From Liriodendron chinense (taxonomy: Eukaryota > Streptophyta > Magnoliopsida > Magnoliales > Magnoliaceae): DNA of 64,000 nt. The DNA lies in contig PVNU02000773.1 in the NCBI GenBank assembly GCA_003013855.2, forward strand, positions 682,001-746,000, written 5' to 3'. Below, piece after piece: positions 1 to 11,604 of this stretch. The notes under the pieces were generated by a model. That model made no database searches, was not told the origin of the DNA, and was given only the letters and a program-made list of their open reading frames with translations. The position numbers were made by a program, and so were the translations under genes. Every line of letters begins with the position of its first letter. Position 1 is the first letter of the stretch.

Positions 1-181
1 AATTTAATTCTATTACTTGTAATATATATCATTTTCATAGTGGATTATTGTCGGTTTATGTCATAGTTTTTTTTGCAAGGGTTTTTCCACATAAAATCGT
101 GTGTTCTATTGTTTGCTTTATGTATATTTGTTAATTGCTTGTTTGATTCTACTCGATAATTACTTCGGCAGTGATCCAACA
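1..181 (+). repeat. 3' part of a copia-type LTR (fragment)
   Basis: The stretch has the sequence typical of the 3' third of plant Ty1/copia LTRs: a run 'catagtggattattg' followed at 66-105 by a T-rich block and 'gggtttttccacataaaatcg', also seen in the LTRs at 5552-5610 and 31160-31330. It ends in 'ccaaca', a normal LTR end. The left part lies outside the window, and no primer-binding site follows at 182, so this is probably a solo LTR or a broken copy. Assignment rests on similarity to the two other copies in this window. Confidence 0.5.
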
Positions 182-1270
182 TCTACCACCATCCTACATG
201 TGCCTCATCCAACCTGTAAGTGCCCCACATATTTCAATACGCATGTGCTTTTATGTTGCATGTCATCTGCATATTTAAGGTCCAACATGTACCACCATGC
301 ATCTTTAAGTAAGCCGTATGTCATTATTAATCTAAAAGCGTACCATATATTTTGAATTGTGCCAGTGTATCTAATGTGTACAAGAGCCTCTTGTGCTCAC
401 TCAAATAAAGTGTTTAACAACTCTTAGAACAATAAAATAGTCCATCGAAATATGCTTATTTAGACAGGCTTAACTGGATGGATGGGCTTAAAATTTCAAT
501 CCAAACTTTGATGGTAATCAATCCACCCTAACCATCGATCCATTGCTATGGTCAAGCATCAGCCCCAATACATTGACTAGAGTCAAGAGGTTTGCTGAGC
601 CCATGCAGGTATAGCCCTGCCCATCCATGTGCAAGATCCGCACTGTCCATAAGATGGGATCATAGACTGTGTAGAGATTCACCCTGGTCCAAAAATCAGG
701 CCAATTCACTCATCAGTCGGGCTACAATGTGGGAAACAAATGGACACATAGAAGAACTTGGTTTCACCGACAATACGTTTCACACCAAATGGCTCACCTG
801 GCCAGCTGCTCCATTTAGGAACCGAAGATAAAGAAAGCCTGCTCACTGGCTGATTTATATGTATCATACAGATTTCTCACTTTGAAATTGCACTCACTAG
901 TCACTACACACGTGAAACAAGGAACGTGTGGGCAAGATAGGCCCACTTATCAGGTGATCCGCACTATGTAGATGCTAGATACCATCTCTCACGAATCAGG
1001 ACCATCTTATCATCGCCCAATTAGATGTAACCTTTCAGGTATGTCATGCACATGTAGGGTTGGCAATGTGCCGTACAAGGGCCGGACCGGAATTGCCATG
1101 GCACAGCCGTAGTCTCCTATGTCCGAGTCCTAATTGGGTTGAAAAGGCGCCGTTAGTTCACACACCCTATTGTTAGTACATCCTCCCATCCCTGTTACTC
1201 ACATCACAATGTTAGCCACTCCCACTGTGGGAATTGATACAATGACCTCAGTGTTGAAACGAGGCTATCT
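182..1270. other. Intergenic, no gene seen
   Basis: No convincing coding region. Short open frames here have no recognisable domain. A stretch at about 1141-1265 (containing 'gttgaaacgaggctatctt') resembles 58490-58600 and more weakly 8430-8520, so it is a dispersed repeat fragment. Confidence 0.5.
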
Positions 1271-1276
1271 TAACCT

Positions 1277-1826
1277 ATGGCCCAGTTTGGCACCATGGAT
1301 TTGGGGGGACCTGATTTGGCACATAAAGCTACTGGCGGGGTTATAATTCCCCAGGATAAGGGGTTTGAAATCTAAGGTGGAAACTTGGATTACATCTAAA
1401 ATCCTTTCAAGAGGCATATGTGGAACATTTGTGTCACTAGGCTATTAATCTACTAGGCACATGGCCCATTGATGATATCCTAAAACAATCATATTATCAA
1501 TTGAATCACTAAAATCACTTTAATAAGGTAATTTGTGCTATCCAAACATTGTCCATTTAAATCAACGGTTAAAAACCATTAGTCAGCTACTTGGACATGA
1601 TATTGTGCTTGTGCCCCATCAGAGACTTAAAATTTCATCATTTTGTGCTAAAGTATATATTTCAACGGGCGCGCTTATTACTACCATTGTTTCTAACAGT
1701 ACATACACATACACACACTAACTAAGGATATTAAAGTTGACTTAGTAATTAAATTTAAACCCGTATGAATATCATACTTTTGGATTTTATGGGATTCCAA
1801 ATCCATGATCCAAACATGCCCTAAAG
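1277..1826. mobile_element. Probable MITE with degenerate terminal inverted repeats
   Basis: The left end (around 1277-1310, 'cagtttggcaccatggattt') is roughly the reverse complement of the right end (around 1790-1825, with 'aaatccatgatccaaacatg'). The interior is AT-rich with no coding capacity. The terminal style (GGGC-TGTTTGG) is common in plant hAT and PIF MITEs. I could not identify a clean target-site duplication, so boundaries are approximate. Confidence 0.45.
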
Positions 1827-2367
1827 GCTTTTTTTTTTTTTCCCTTGGTATCTTTCATACAGAATGAGTCATATCATGTAAAAAGTTGAATTATAAATGT
1901 AGGTCGAATGGCCACTGTTAACAAGTTTCTACAAACTGTCCATTTTATCAGCACAATGGTAGCTGGGCTGGACCATTTATCATCTGCCCAGGCCTGGTCT
2001 AGCCAGGCCACCGGACCTAGATTTCAAGTATAGCCTGGCCTAAGCCAATTTCATGGGCCTAGGCACTGGGCCTACAATGTCAGGCCACTAGAACGGCCCA
2101 TTGCCACTACTAGTCAATCGTATCAGCCTGATTTTTGAGATATGATATCTATTCCGAGGGTATCACCTGATGAGCAGCTCCAATCTCACACGCTTTTTGC
2201 TCATTCCACACGTACAATAGATTGGAGTGTATGAGGATAATCACAACCTTTGAAGAAATTTTAAATGGAAACAAGAACAACCATGTTTACCACAACCAAA
2301 GGTTACCACTTACAAATACATACAAATAAACACACCCTCTCTAGCCTTAGTTGAAGGTGGTCCATCT
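1827..2367. other. 3' flank of PSBTN, repeat-derived
   Basis: At about 1955-2105 there is a GGCC-rich stretch of repeated 'ggcctgg/ggcccat' words that looks like a fragment of a hAT-type MITE. The remainder up to the PSBTN stop should include its 3' UTR; I could not place a polyadenylation site. Confidence 0.35.
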
Positions 2368-2706
2368 TCATTTGTGACAGATCCGGGCCGTCGGCATGGT
2401 GACGCACACAGGAGCATAGATCTTCTTTGCTTCTGGGGTCCCACGCTTTGGCTCCACGGTTGTCGCGGTCGCAATCCCAACGCCACCTACGATCGATGAA
2501 ACGGCTGCTGCTGCGGCCGCAAACATCACGTCCCGCCTAGTGTTGTTGTTCTTGCTGCTGTCTTTGTTGGTGCAATTCAATTTCTCAGTCTCAGTTCCTT
2601 CCGCTTTTGCTGCCTTGGCCACGATCAGACGGCGGCGATTTACCGAGGGGCGGTCGGAGGTGGTGACGCTGCCAAGGAATGAGGCTGTCATGGTGATTGA
2701 TGCCAT
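2368..2706 (-). CDS. PSBTN: Photosystem II 5 kDa protein, chloroplast precursor (PsbTn)
   Basis: An intronless frame of 112 residues matches the nuclear-encoded PsbTn family, a tiny lumenal subunit of photosystem II. Residues 1 to about 57 are Ser/Thr/Arg/Lys-rich, as in a stromal transit peptide. They are followed by a twin-arginine RRD at about 57-59 and an Ala-rich hydrophobic stretch ending in ATA, the usual thylakoid transfer signal. The mature part of about 30 residues begins near TTVEPKRG and ends in VCVTMPTARICHK; its two cysteines are characteristic and probably form a disulfide. Total length is normal for the family. The start codon has purine at -3 and G at +4. The upstream region carries light-response elements (see 2839-2881). 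Seen: frame, signals, cysteine motif. Known: family identity and location. Confidence is high. Confidence 0.93.
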   Translation of the reverse strand: MASITMTASFLGSVTTSDRPSVNRRRLIVAKAAKAEGTETEKLNCTNKDSSKNNNTRRDVMFAAAAAAVSSIVGGVGIATATTVEPKRGTPEAKKIYAPVCVTMPTARICHK

Positions 2707-2838
2707 GTCTCCCAGTGTCTGTGTGCTGGCTCGGTTTCAGTCTCTCACGCAAAACGCACAAGGTTTTCAAATGGATGGTCCTGAGAATGAAGGATGGTAA
2801 ATGCTAAAAGGAGAGGCTCTTAGAGGATCATCAGTTAT

Positions 2839-2881
2839 CTTATCTCATCGCATGATCTGACCAATGAGTATCACCCACGTG
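2839..2881 (-). promoter_or_regulatory. Putative light-responsive promoter of PSBTN (I-box, CCAAT, G-box)
   Basis: Reading toward PSBTN, a G-box core CACGTG (2876-2881), a CCAAT motif on the + strand (2861-2865; ATTGG in the gene's direction) and an I-box GATAAG (2839-2844) fall 130-180 bp upstream of the start codon. G-box plus I-box is the classic pair in promoters of plant photosynthesis genes. No clear TATA box lies between them and the ATG; many photosystem genes lack one. Function is inferred. Confidence 0.6.
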
Positions 2882-2924
2882 TCACTTTATCTGAGTAGGG
2901 AGCGTATGGTCTTAAAGATACCAC

Positions 2925-3431
2925 GGCAACGGATTGGGTGGTGACCCCAGCACCACCGGCTAGGTGATGTTGGTCGATGTGGGGTCCACCTTGATGTATC
3001 TCTTTTATCCACGGCGTCCATCCGTTTTTCTATCTCATTTTAGGGAATGAGGCCAAAATGAATCAAATCAAAAGCTCCAAGTGCACCACACCACTGTAAA
3101 CAGGGATCATTGAACGTCCATCATTAAAAACTTCTCGTGGGCCACTAAAGTTTTTGATAAAGCTGATATTTGTGTTTTCCCTTCATCCAGGTCTGTGTGA
3201 CCTTATCAACAGGTTGGATGGAAAATAAACATTACGGTGGGCCCTGGGAAGGTTTCAACGGTGGTTGTCATTATCTTCACTGTTTCCTGTGGTATGGTCC
3301 ACTTGAGCTTCGGATCTGCTTCGTTCTTGGGCTCATGCCATAAAATGATCTGGTAAAACTGATGAACCGCGTGGATATAAAACACATACATCTGACTCCA
3401 CAGCGTTGGCCTCACCACCCAATCCGCTTCA
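2925..3431. mobile_element. Mutator-like MITE, TG-rich 500-bp family
   Basis: Terminal inverted repeats: left 'cggattgggtggtga', right 'tcaccacccaatccg'. Inside lies the family core, with 'atccacggcgtccatccgtt' on the left and its partner 'gcgtggatataaaacacata' on the right, and the recurrent 'gtgtgaccttatcaacaggt'. The 9 bases before the element (AGATACCAC) match 7 of 9 after it (AGATGGCAC), consistent with a decayed 9-bp target duplication of the Mutator type. Non-coding. Confidence 0.7.
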
Positions 3432-4586
3432 AGATGGCACGGATTGCCGAAAGGATGCACCATCAACCTCTGATCCGGGGCCCACCTTTCCCTTACGCAT
3501 ATCCCTCGTCTGGTCGGCCCTGGTGCTAGATGGTGGATGTTGCGCCAAATTCCTCCATTTGGGCCATCCTAGCCGTCCAATATTCAGCCCCTGGATGGAT
3601 GGTTGAAAAGAAAATGTGGCCATCGAATGGACGGGACTCCTTGGTGGAGGAGGTTTTAGGTCCATCATATATGCATAAAATGTTTGGCCAATTGAGAGTA
3701 GGGACGGGCAGATGTGCCCACATAATGTATTAACACCATCCAACCCATCTATCAAATGACCTCAGAAAACCTCTAGGCCCTAAAACTCAGCCTGATCTAA
3801 AGCTACGGTGGGCCAACAGAAAAAAGAACGGTGCCACCCTTGAATTCCACAGGGGCCCACCTGCGTCTCAAAACAGCCTGAAGTTTGGCACAGGATGAAG
3901 GGAGAAAAAGGCCTAATCAGTGGATCCATACACTATACTCATACTTCATATTTATCAATTTATCTTGGGTTGGGCTCAACCAAAAACGTGACTGGGCCAA
4001 CGGACAATTTGGTCAGGTTGAGTTGAGGTCGTGTTGGGCCTCATGTTGAGGTCTTGGGCAACTCCAACACAACCTTTGATGACTGTATATTACATAGAGT
4101 AAATTATTATATTTAATATTTATGTAGTGTAAGATATTAAATTACTTATATTACTAAGGTACACAACCCAAAATGAGTTAGGGTTGAGGATATGGTACAT
4201 TAGGTTGGGTTTAGATCAGGGCTCGAGTTGGGTGGAGCAATGAGTTGACCCAACTTGATATTGGGTTGAACTTATGACCTAAGTTGCACCCCTCGGCCCT
4301 AATCACGTGTAATTGTTTATGTGTCTACACTTTTTTATTAGTTTGTTTCTTGTATGAGGCATCAGTCTAAAGGGTATAGGTCAGGTCGGGTAGGGTTGAA
4401 CCCACGACCTACGTAGGTCACATCGCTTCCCAGAGCCTGAACAATTCCCCATTTAGCTTGGCCTGAACCTTCCTCTAAAGCGGGTTGGAGTTTCTAGATC
4501 CGTTGACTGAGTGGACCCGTTTTAGGTCGTCGGGGGTGATTTGCGTGAGAAAGCTTGAACAGATGAATGGCAACATGAGTACTTGG
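3432..4586. other. Repeat-derived intergenic stretch
   Basis: 3436-3870 carries pieces of the 500-bp MITE family ('ggggcccacc', 'ccatcggatgg'-like words) without paired ends. 3960-4310 is a degenerate GGGTTGGGCT-rich hAT-like fragment ending in 'cggcccta' near 4302. No gene is supported; the open frames at 3406-3755 are shadows of the repeats. Confidence 0.4.
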
Positions 4587-5690
4587 TGTTGGGATTGGAT
4601 GCCTCTATTCTTCACGCATGAATAGGGCTGTAAATGGTCGGGTTCGGGGTGGGTTTAGCCAAAACCAGACCCGCCCATTTACTAAATGGGTCTGAGTCCA
4701 AATTTTAGACCCAGACCCTTTTACTAATTGAGCAAGAGGTCCGGGTCGGGTCCAAGTCCAGCCCATCAGACCCATTTATAATGGTCCGGGTCTGGTAGGA
4801 GGGAGATCCACCCAGACCCATTTTATAATGGGGCCGGGTCTAATGGGTCCGGGTCTGATCAAGTATGCAAGCATTTTACAAGGCTTAAAACCGGGTCTGG
4901 ACGGGTCCCTTGTAACATAAACCAAACCCGCCCACTTACTAAATGGGTTTGGGTCGGGTCGGGTCGGGTCGAGTCGGGTCGGGCCTAATATAAAGGAAAC
5001 CAGACCCAAACGCGTTTAACAAAAGGGTCTATTCTTGGACCCGGACCCGGACCCGTACCATTTAACAAATGGGTCGGGTCTGGGTCGAGTCTAAATGGGT
5101 TGGGTCTGGGTATCCCATCGGGTCCACTGACCCATTTACAGCCCTACGCATGAAGGCCACTGAATGGTCGGCCGACCGGTTGGTCACGTTGGAGATGAAG
5201 ACAGCAGTTTCTGGACCTTTTTTGGATATTGTCGATCAGCCGGCTGACCGGTCAACAGGGGCCATCGGCAGGTCGATGGTGAGCATCGGCAAGTCGACAA
5301 GTTTTCTTTTTGAACTTGGTTCCTTGTGCAAAACGCGCAAGGAGTTTCTAATTTCGATTTTCTCGTCACACTTATGGGCCAAGGGATTGAGAGGGCTCTA
5401 GGGTGAGAACGAGCTAGGAGGAAGCTTGAAGTTCTCTAGAATGAGGGAAAGGGCCGTGTTTGTCTTTCTTATGTGAGAATTACTTTCGGGTAGCTTGGGA
5501 TTTCGCTTGTGAGCTGTGATCCAGGGTTTTCTATGGTGTCACTTTATGCCTATGGTTTTTTACCCTAAAAGGGTTTTTCCACCTAAAAATAGATTGCCTT
5601 CTTGTGTGTGATGATTTACTTGTTGATTGCCATCGTGGTATATCCTCGCCTGCTTTGATTGCTTCCGCTGCAGGGCTCCTAACCCCAACA
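4587..5690 (+). mobile_element. Solo LTR of a copia-type element, split by a MITE
   Basis: Starts TGTTGGG (4587) and ends CCCAACA (5690), a perfect short inverted repeat as expected for an LTR. The flanking 5 bases are identical, CTTGG at 4582-4586 and CTTGG at 5691-5695, the length of an LTR-element target duplication. No internal coding region, primer-binding site or second LTR is present, so it is a solo LTR. Its 3' part (5552-5610) shares the 'ttttttaccct...gtttttccac' block with the LTRs at 1-181 and 30655-31330. Removing the inserted MITE (4623-5154) leaves an LTR of about 570 bp. Confidence 0.88.
4623..5146. mobile_element. hAT-type MITE (TAGGGCTGTAAATGG family), inside the solo LTR
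   Basis: Terminal inverted repeats TAGGGCTGTAAATGG at the left and CCATTTACAGCCCTA at the right. The 8-bp flanks are identical, CGCATGAA at 4615-4622 and 5147-5154, diagnostic of the hAT superfamily. The interior is a mirror-like series of GGGTC(T/G)GGT words with no coding capacity. It is a reverse-orientation relative of the copy at 12142-12648. Confidence 0.92.
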
Positions 5691-6542
5691 CTTGGGACAA
5701 TCATTAACCAGGGCCCATAGCGAATATGCCCTTGCCAATAAATTAGGCCAATTGGGTCATCTAATGGACCTCACCATATGATGAAAATGAACATCTAGAA
5801 AGAAAATCACAAATGCCTAACATCAATTGACCCATCCAACACCTGATTAGTGGACCACTGGCTTTTTGGTATAAGGAATGTTCACATAGGTAACTTACCC
5901 AATACCTCCCTATGGCACAAATCGATGACTCCATGAGTAATCAAAGTCATATTCAACATGTCTTCCCTCCACAAAAGCCCCATGTGAACTGCATGTCCTA
6001 TGATTGGTTGAAACCTCATAGCTGATATCTTCATCACTCTCTTATATGATGCTCCAATCAAGGTAATGAGTCTGAAATACCTTATATTTCGTGTCCCTCT
6101 ACCTCTAAGTCCAAGAGGTGTCCTTATCTTTGATTTTTTATTTCTTATTAATAAAAAAGGTTTTTAAATTTGGATAAATGTATGCCTACGCCTAGAATTC
6201 ACGATACCATGAAAGAACTTTGCATTCGTCTTTTGTTTAAGCTAAATTGCCCAAGACCACTGTTGTCATTTTCAATCTATGATTTATTATTTGGGGATGT
6301 TGATAGCATCTTCTAATTTAGCCGCACCTTAGGATGGCATAACCTTAACATTTATAGCTATGATCGAATGAATAAAGACTTGCAGTGCATACCTAAAATC
6401 CCAGAGAAAATGATGTATTATCAACGCAATACTTTGAGAAGTTGAAAATACATGTAGATAGGAAGATCCTGAATGAGTCAACTTTTTAAACTGCTATTGT
6501 ATCTATGAGTAAGCAAGAGACAACCTAGTGAAATAAAGAATT
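5691..6542. other. Intergenic, nothing recognised
   Basis: AT-rich sequence starting with the right-hand target duplication of the solo LTR. I see no domain, RNA gene or paired terminal repeats. Confidence 0.4.
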
Positions 6543-6738
6543 CGGATCCTCTGTTGGTTGCAAATGGGGATTTACTGTTTGCAGCCTTTTTATTGGTCCA
6601 CGTCATTACATAGGTTTGCAACCACACCGCATCCTCAGTGCAACCTCATCACACTGGCGTCATGTAGTGTGATGTGGACCAATAAAACAGCTGCAAACAG
6701 GAATTTTCTGTTTTGCAGCCAACAAAGGATTCGGACTC
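6543..6738. mobile_element. Foldback MITE, about 200 bp
   Basis: The two halves are long imperfect inverted repeats: about 60 bp at the left, with 'ctgttggttgcaaa' and 'tttattggtccac', pairs with the right half carrying 'gtggaccaataaaa' and 'gcagccaacaaaggattcgg'. The central loop is about 75 bp. The transcript would form a long hairpin. The open frames at 6558-6876 are shadows of it. Superfamily unknown; no clear target duplication. Confidence 0.7.
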
Positions 6739-9423
6739 TGAAATAAAACATCTTAATAGACAAAGGAAAAGAAAGCAAAAGTAATTACCACAGTAACAAC
6801 ATGTGAAATCAGAGTATACGAAAACAGGATTATAAGAGAGCAATAAAAGCATGTAAGAATCATGCAGTTGGCTCAATCTTAAGGATTTATACCTCTTGCA
6901 CTATCATGGCCCACACATTATTTTAGATGGGGTGTGTGGAGTTTATGGCGCGGATGGACTGAGTTGTGCTTGCCTCTATTGCATGACTCACATGGTAGAA
7001 AGAACTTCCCACAAGAGGCTCTCTCTCTCTTCTCTCTCTCTCTCTCTCTCTATGCATAAGGCTTTACATATGACCATGTATGGTAAAACCTACTTCCCCT
7101 AGACTTTGTGGTATGCACTTTCATATGGTTTATATGAGGAAGGCCATAGGTAGAGAATAGTTCAATTCCATTATCTTTTAGGTTATTCCTTGATGTGGAA
7201 TTCCTTGTACGATTGGGAGATAGGTAAGTCTTGTATTTTTGTTTCTCTTGTGTCTAATGAAGAAAAAAGCTTTATATTACTAGCTTATAGAGTGGATATA
7301 TTGCCGAACCATGCATCATGTCTCTTGTTTTTGCTTAGCTTTTTAGACTTTTGATTAGCCATTTTCTTTTGTGTTTTAGGCTTTGCTTACATTAATTCAA
7401 ATGCGGGCATGTTTGTTTGCAACACTTCATAGTAAGAGAATCGATAGAATATTTTTTTGTTCTTCATCACCTGTCCATTTGCAAGCTACAAGCCGTGAAG
7501 CTTCGCCCGCTGGATGGGCCTCACTGCAAGAATTCAAATGTGATCGTTCCCTCAATTGTTTGTCTTGGCAACTCTTTCAAGGGATCAGATTACTTCTGGG
7601 CTCGGCCCGTTGTCAATGGTCCACCGGTTCTAAAAATCCGGCCCGGGTAAGACTGTTTAGTGATTGGGTCTTGAATTTCAACATGAAGGCCACCAGCCCA
7701 TGGAAGTTATAATCAACGTTTTAAGAATCGGTAACTCGGATCAGACTCACCGAACGAGTCAACAGTTTCCAGTTCTGATGAATGGAGCCCTAGGTTCGGA
7801 AATCTAGACTGTTGGTTTGTTCATTCGCATCTTGAGTGGAGCATGCCCCAAAAAAATTCAAGCTTGAGACAGTCCAAACAACATATATTATTTCAGTCGA
7901 ATGTGTACCATTGTCACTTCTCTCTTCTCAACTATCTCTCCATGCATCTGTAAGCCACCAATCTGAAAATTATTTGGACCGTGATCCATCCACGTGGAAC
8001 GATTAGCATATTGGCTGTTCAAATTGCTGAATATGGGCCCCACTTGCCATAATAATAAAGAAAAATCTGATTATATTGTACAAATTCAACCACACAAATC
8101 CATGGGTGGACTCAGCTTGACTTGGCCAAATTACCGAAGTCTGTGACTGACTCGTCCGAGTTGAGCTGAGTTGGCCGGAGCCAGTCCCCGGATTTAAGAC
8201 TTGTTGTGTTGAATGGACGGGACTCAATTTTGCAAAACATAGGCATCTGACTAGACCCCTTTATCAATCAGGCCTCCAGATCAGGCAAGGAACCCATCCA
8301 TGGGCCTATACTGCAGGCCCAAACCCAACCTTACCAGGCCCTTCACCTAGCCGGCTCATTGCCATCAACATCCAGAATCCAGCCCATCAGCCCATGCACC
8401 AGAAGTTTTTTTTGTTAGTTATGCAAGGCACCCAACCTATTAACTGTTGCAACGCACCCACACTGTTACTCATACGATGCACCCACCCACCAGTGAGGTT
8501 AGTGTGTCTGTTTGGCATTAATTTCGAACCAGAGGCCCTAGGCGTCTTTCAGCTGGGCTAGCAGGCAAGACCCATACAGAAGAAGTTCCACACATTAAAA
8601 GATCATACAACCGGACCTATTGTTATATTTTTTTTGTTAACCATCTATTAGTTGGTCAGCATTTTATGGGTTGGGATTTTCCCACCTGGGAGTTTTTTTT
8701 TTTTTTTTTGACTACCATTGGTGGGTCCTACATAGGGGATGAATCATGCCACTGGCTTGGATAACTAAACCCTGGCCTTGGTACCAACTGCATATGTTCC
8801 GACACAATGGTGAACTCTCACATACAATGACATATCTCCTGCCTACATGTGGCTCGTGTATAGCATCCAAGCGGTGCAAAAGGTGGGCTGCATCATAAAG
8901 CTCACCTGGGGAGAAAACCAGGATGTCCCATTCAAAGGGCAGGCTACACATTTGAAATCTATAGACAGTCGATGGTCTGACTTAAGGTGTGTTTGTGACT
9001 CACCTGATGAAAGGATTAATCCAATTTCTTTCCAAGTGGTCCTTATGTTATGGGCCACCTTTTTCACGGTGTAGATATTCAACTGGAGTAACATATCAGC
9101 GAAAATAAAAACCTTAAATGTGAAACTTAACATCAACCTTGTATGTAGACATTTCAATGTAAGGATGGGAGATTTCGAAATGGACGGTTAGGGAATTGGG
9201 GTGGTCCAATCCGTTTGATGTTTGAGCTACAAGCAATCTATGATGGGCCATGTTGGATGATCGGTTAAGATCTGCAATCGTACATGGTACGCATACAAAA
9301 ATCCATTCATTAAGTGCGCACCACTAGGTTGAAGACCAGTAAAAAAGCAAGCCAAAGCTCAAGTGGGCCACAATGTGAGCTAAAGGATTTAACCTTATTT
9401 TCCATTATTCCTTAGTTGTGGCC
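6739..9423. other. Long intergenic stretch with a microsatellite and repeat fragments
   Basis: A (CT)n microsatellite lies at 7021-7053. T-runs occur at 8628-8637 and 8694-8709. Fragments of dispersed repeats occur at 8430-8520. Frames at 7383-7712 and 8843-9157 have no recognisable domain and overlap each other in several frames, so I do not call them genes. Confidence 0.4.
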
Positions 9424-9570
9424 AACCTGAGCTTGGGTTGGATTTTATTGGACTGTCCAATCCATTGATCCAAACCATTCATTAAGTCCAAGGCACAACC
9501 TGAGTTTGGGTTGGATTTTTATTGGACTGTCCAATCCATTGATCTAGACCATTCATTAAGTCCAAGACAC
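9424..9570. repeat. Two-copy tandem duplication, 73-bp unit
   Basis: The block beginning 'aacctgagcttgggttgg' at 9424 is repeated, with few changes, at 9497 ('aacctgagtttgggttgg'), both running through 'ttggactgtccaatccattg' and 'accattcattaagtccaag'. The period of 73 bp is read directly. Confidence 0.85.
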
Positions 9571-10084
9571 ATCCAGTGGTCTACCATACAAGAATCACAC
9601 CAATCTAATATGTATTAACCATTCGGCCAATGGTATTTAATTTGGACAGCCAAGATTATTTACATTAAAATAGGTCCAATCAAAAAATTAATCCATCTAT
9701 TTGTTAAACACCATCATGGATTACTTATGATTCTAAAGAATCACTTTTGTTAGGCAATCGTAATCATCCCATCCATGGCCTAGAAAAAGAAACGGCTATA
9801 GACGATAATTCCAAATCAAGAATGGATTGGATCATCCCAGTCAGTTCATTTTTTGTATAGTAGGGTGAGAGATTTGTAAGAGACTTAATGTACAGTTCAG
9901 ATCGATTGATTGGACTGTCTAACTGAACTTAGACAACTAAGAGCACCATAACGTATAAGATTAGCGGACCCGACTCAGACCCGAATTTAACTGGGTACAA
10001 GACCGTAGCTGAGGAGGCTGTTTTATAGCTGGGTCGAATAAGCGTAACTGGGAGTATAAAATTGGGTCGGGTCCGTTGGTTACC

Positions 10085-10633
10085 CGCGAGTCCTGGTAGT
10101 GTTAAGGGCTCTACCCCCAGGACCTAGCTAGTGTAAAGGGCTCTGTGCGGTCTACTGTGATGTATGTGTTTTATCCACCCCGTCCATCCATTTTGAAAGA
10201 TTATTTTAGTCGATGATCCAAAAACTAAGTAAGATATAATATTCAAGTGGACCACGCTAAAGTAAACAGTGTAGATTGAACACCTGCTGCTGAAACCTCT
10301 TGTGCGCCACAGAAGTTTTGGATCAAGCTGATATTTATGCTTTCCCTTAATCAAGGTCTATGTGACCTTCTGAACAGGTTGGATGACAAATAAAAATCAC
10401 GGTGGACCTTAGAAAGTTTCCAACGGTGGGTATCATTGTCACCACTACTTCCTACTTCCTGTGGTATGGTTCACTCGAGCCTTCGATCTGCATCCATTTT
10501 TGGTCTCATGGCCTAGCAAGATCTGTGAAAATGGATGGACGGCTTGGATAAAACATATATATCACGGTGGGCTCCACAGAACCCCTGACAGAACCGTCCG
10601 TAGGTCCTGTTGGGAGTAGTACCCAATCCGCGT
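10085..10633. mobile_element. Mutator-like MITE, 500-bp family (ends uncertain)
   Basis: The right end 'acccaatccgcgtccg' matches the family terminus (reverse complement begins GGACGCGGATTGGGT). The core motifs 'gtgatgtatgtgttttatcc' (about 10158) and its partner near 10540 are present, as is 'gtgaccttctgaacaggttg'. The left terminus is degraded and contains a small internal duplication ('gggctctacccccaggac', 'gggctctgtgcgg'). Confidence 0.55.
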
Positions 10634-11131
10634 CCGTCATGATCATGTCATCAAAGGAGCCGATGTCATGTCGACGTCATCATTACCACGGCCATACGGA
10701 CAAAATACTATAAATGTCTAAGATCGGCCGATGGCAGAGTCTACCGCAGGATTGTCCATCAGCAATCAGACTCACTGATAGACGCCCTGAGAGGTGGGCC
10801 CCACCTGCACAGAACGCCGACCGTAGACTCTCACAGCCAGAGATGTAGGGGCGTTGGGCGGAAGAACTTCCAACACTGAAAGAGTGTGTTCGTTGATACG
10901 CAGGCACGGAGAAATTACACGCTTCGCACAGAACTAAAGTTAAACCGTCCAAATCATGAAACCTTATCCAGATGGATCCTAAACCCAAAATCACACTGAT
11001 TTGGTCTGTTAACTGGGTGAATGGTGGACACCACGTGTGCTCGTTCCAAGTGCATGCGTATCAATCACCCTACTCTGCCGGTGTATCAAATAACTCCCAT
11101 TAAGAGTCGCTGTAATCTGACACCTCCTTTC

Positions 11132-11592
11132 GGGAGAGGATTAGGTGTGGCCCCGGATGCACCCTACACAGTGCCTTCCTGACAGTGGCGCCCACGTTTA
11201 TTTGTGTACTATATATCCACGCCGTCCATCCGTTTTTCCACTTCATTTTAAAGGCCGGAACCATAAAAGAAGCAGATCCAAATCTCAAGTGGACCACACC
11301 ATATATGTTTTTCCCTTCATCCAGATTTTTGTGACCTTATCAACAAGTTGGATGGAAATTAAACATTACAGTGAGACCTAGGAGGTTCTTAATGGTGACC
11401 GTTCAATCACCACTGGTTCAATTGTAATGGTCCACCTGACATTTGGTTTTGCTTCATTTTTTAGCATATGCTCTAAAATTATCTAGAAAAACCGACGAAC
11501 GGAGTGGATATACAATATATAAATCAATGTATCCCTAAAAGTCAGCGACGCACCGTAGAGGGTAAGGCCGTGGCCGCAATTAGTCGGCTCCC
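11132..11592. mobile_element. Mutator-like MITE with perfect 9-bp target duplication
   Basis: Starts 'gggagaggattaggtgtgg' and ends 'gccgcaattagtcggctccc', imperfect inverted repeats. The 9 bases on each side are identical: CCTCCTTTC at 11123-11131 and 11593-11601. Nine-base duplications point to the Mutator superfamily. The core has the same 'ccacgccgtccatccgttttt' words and 'gtgaccttatcaacaagttg' as other family members. Non-coding. Confidence 0.88.
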
Positions 11593-11604
11593 CCTCCTTT
11601 CTCA

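Noticed and set aside
4776..5401. Frames rich in DPTRPDP or GRVWVESKW words
   Set aside because: They translate the GGGTC repeats of the hAT MITE and part of the solo LTR.
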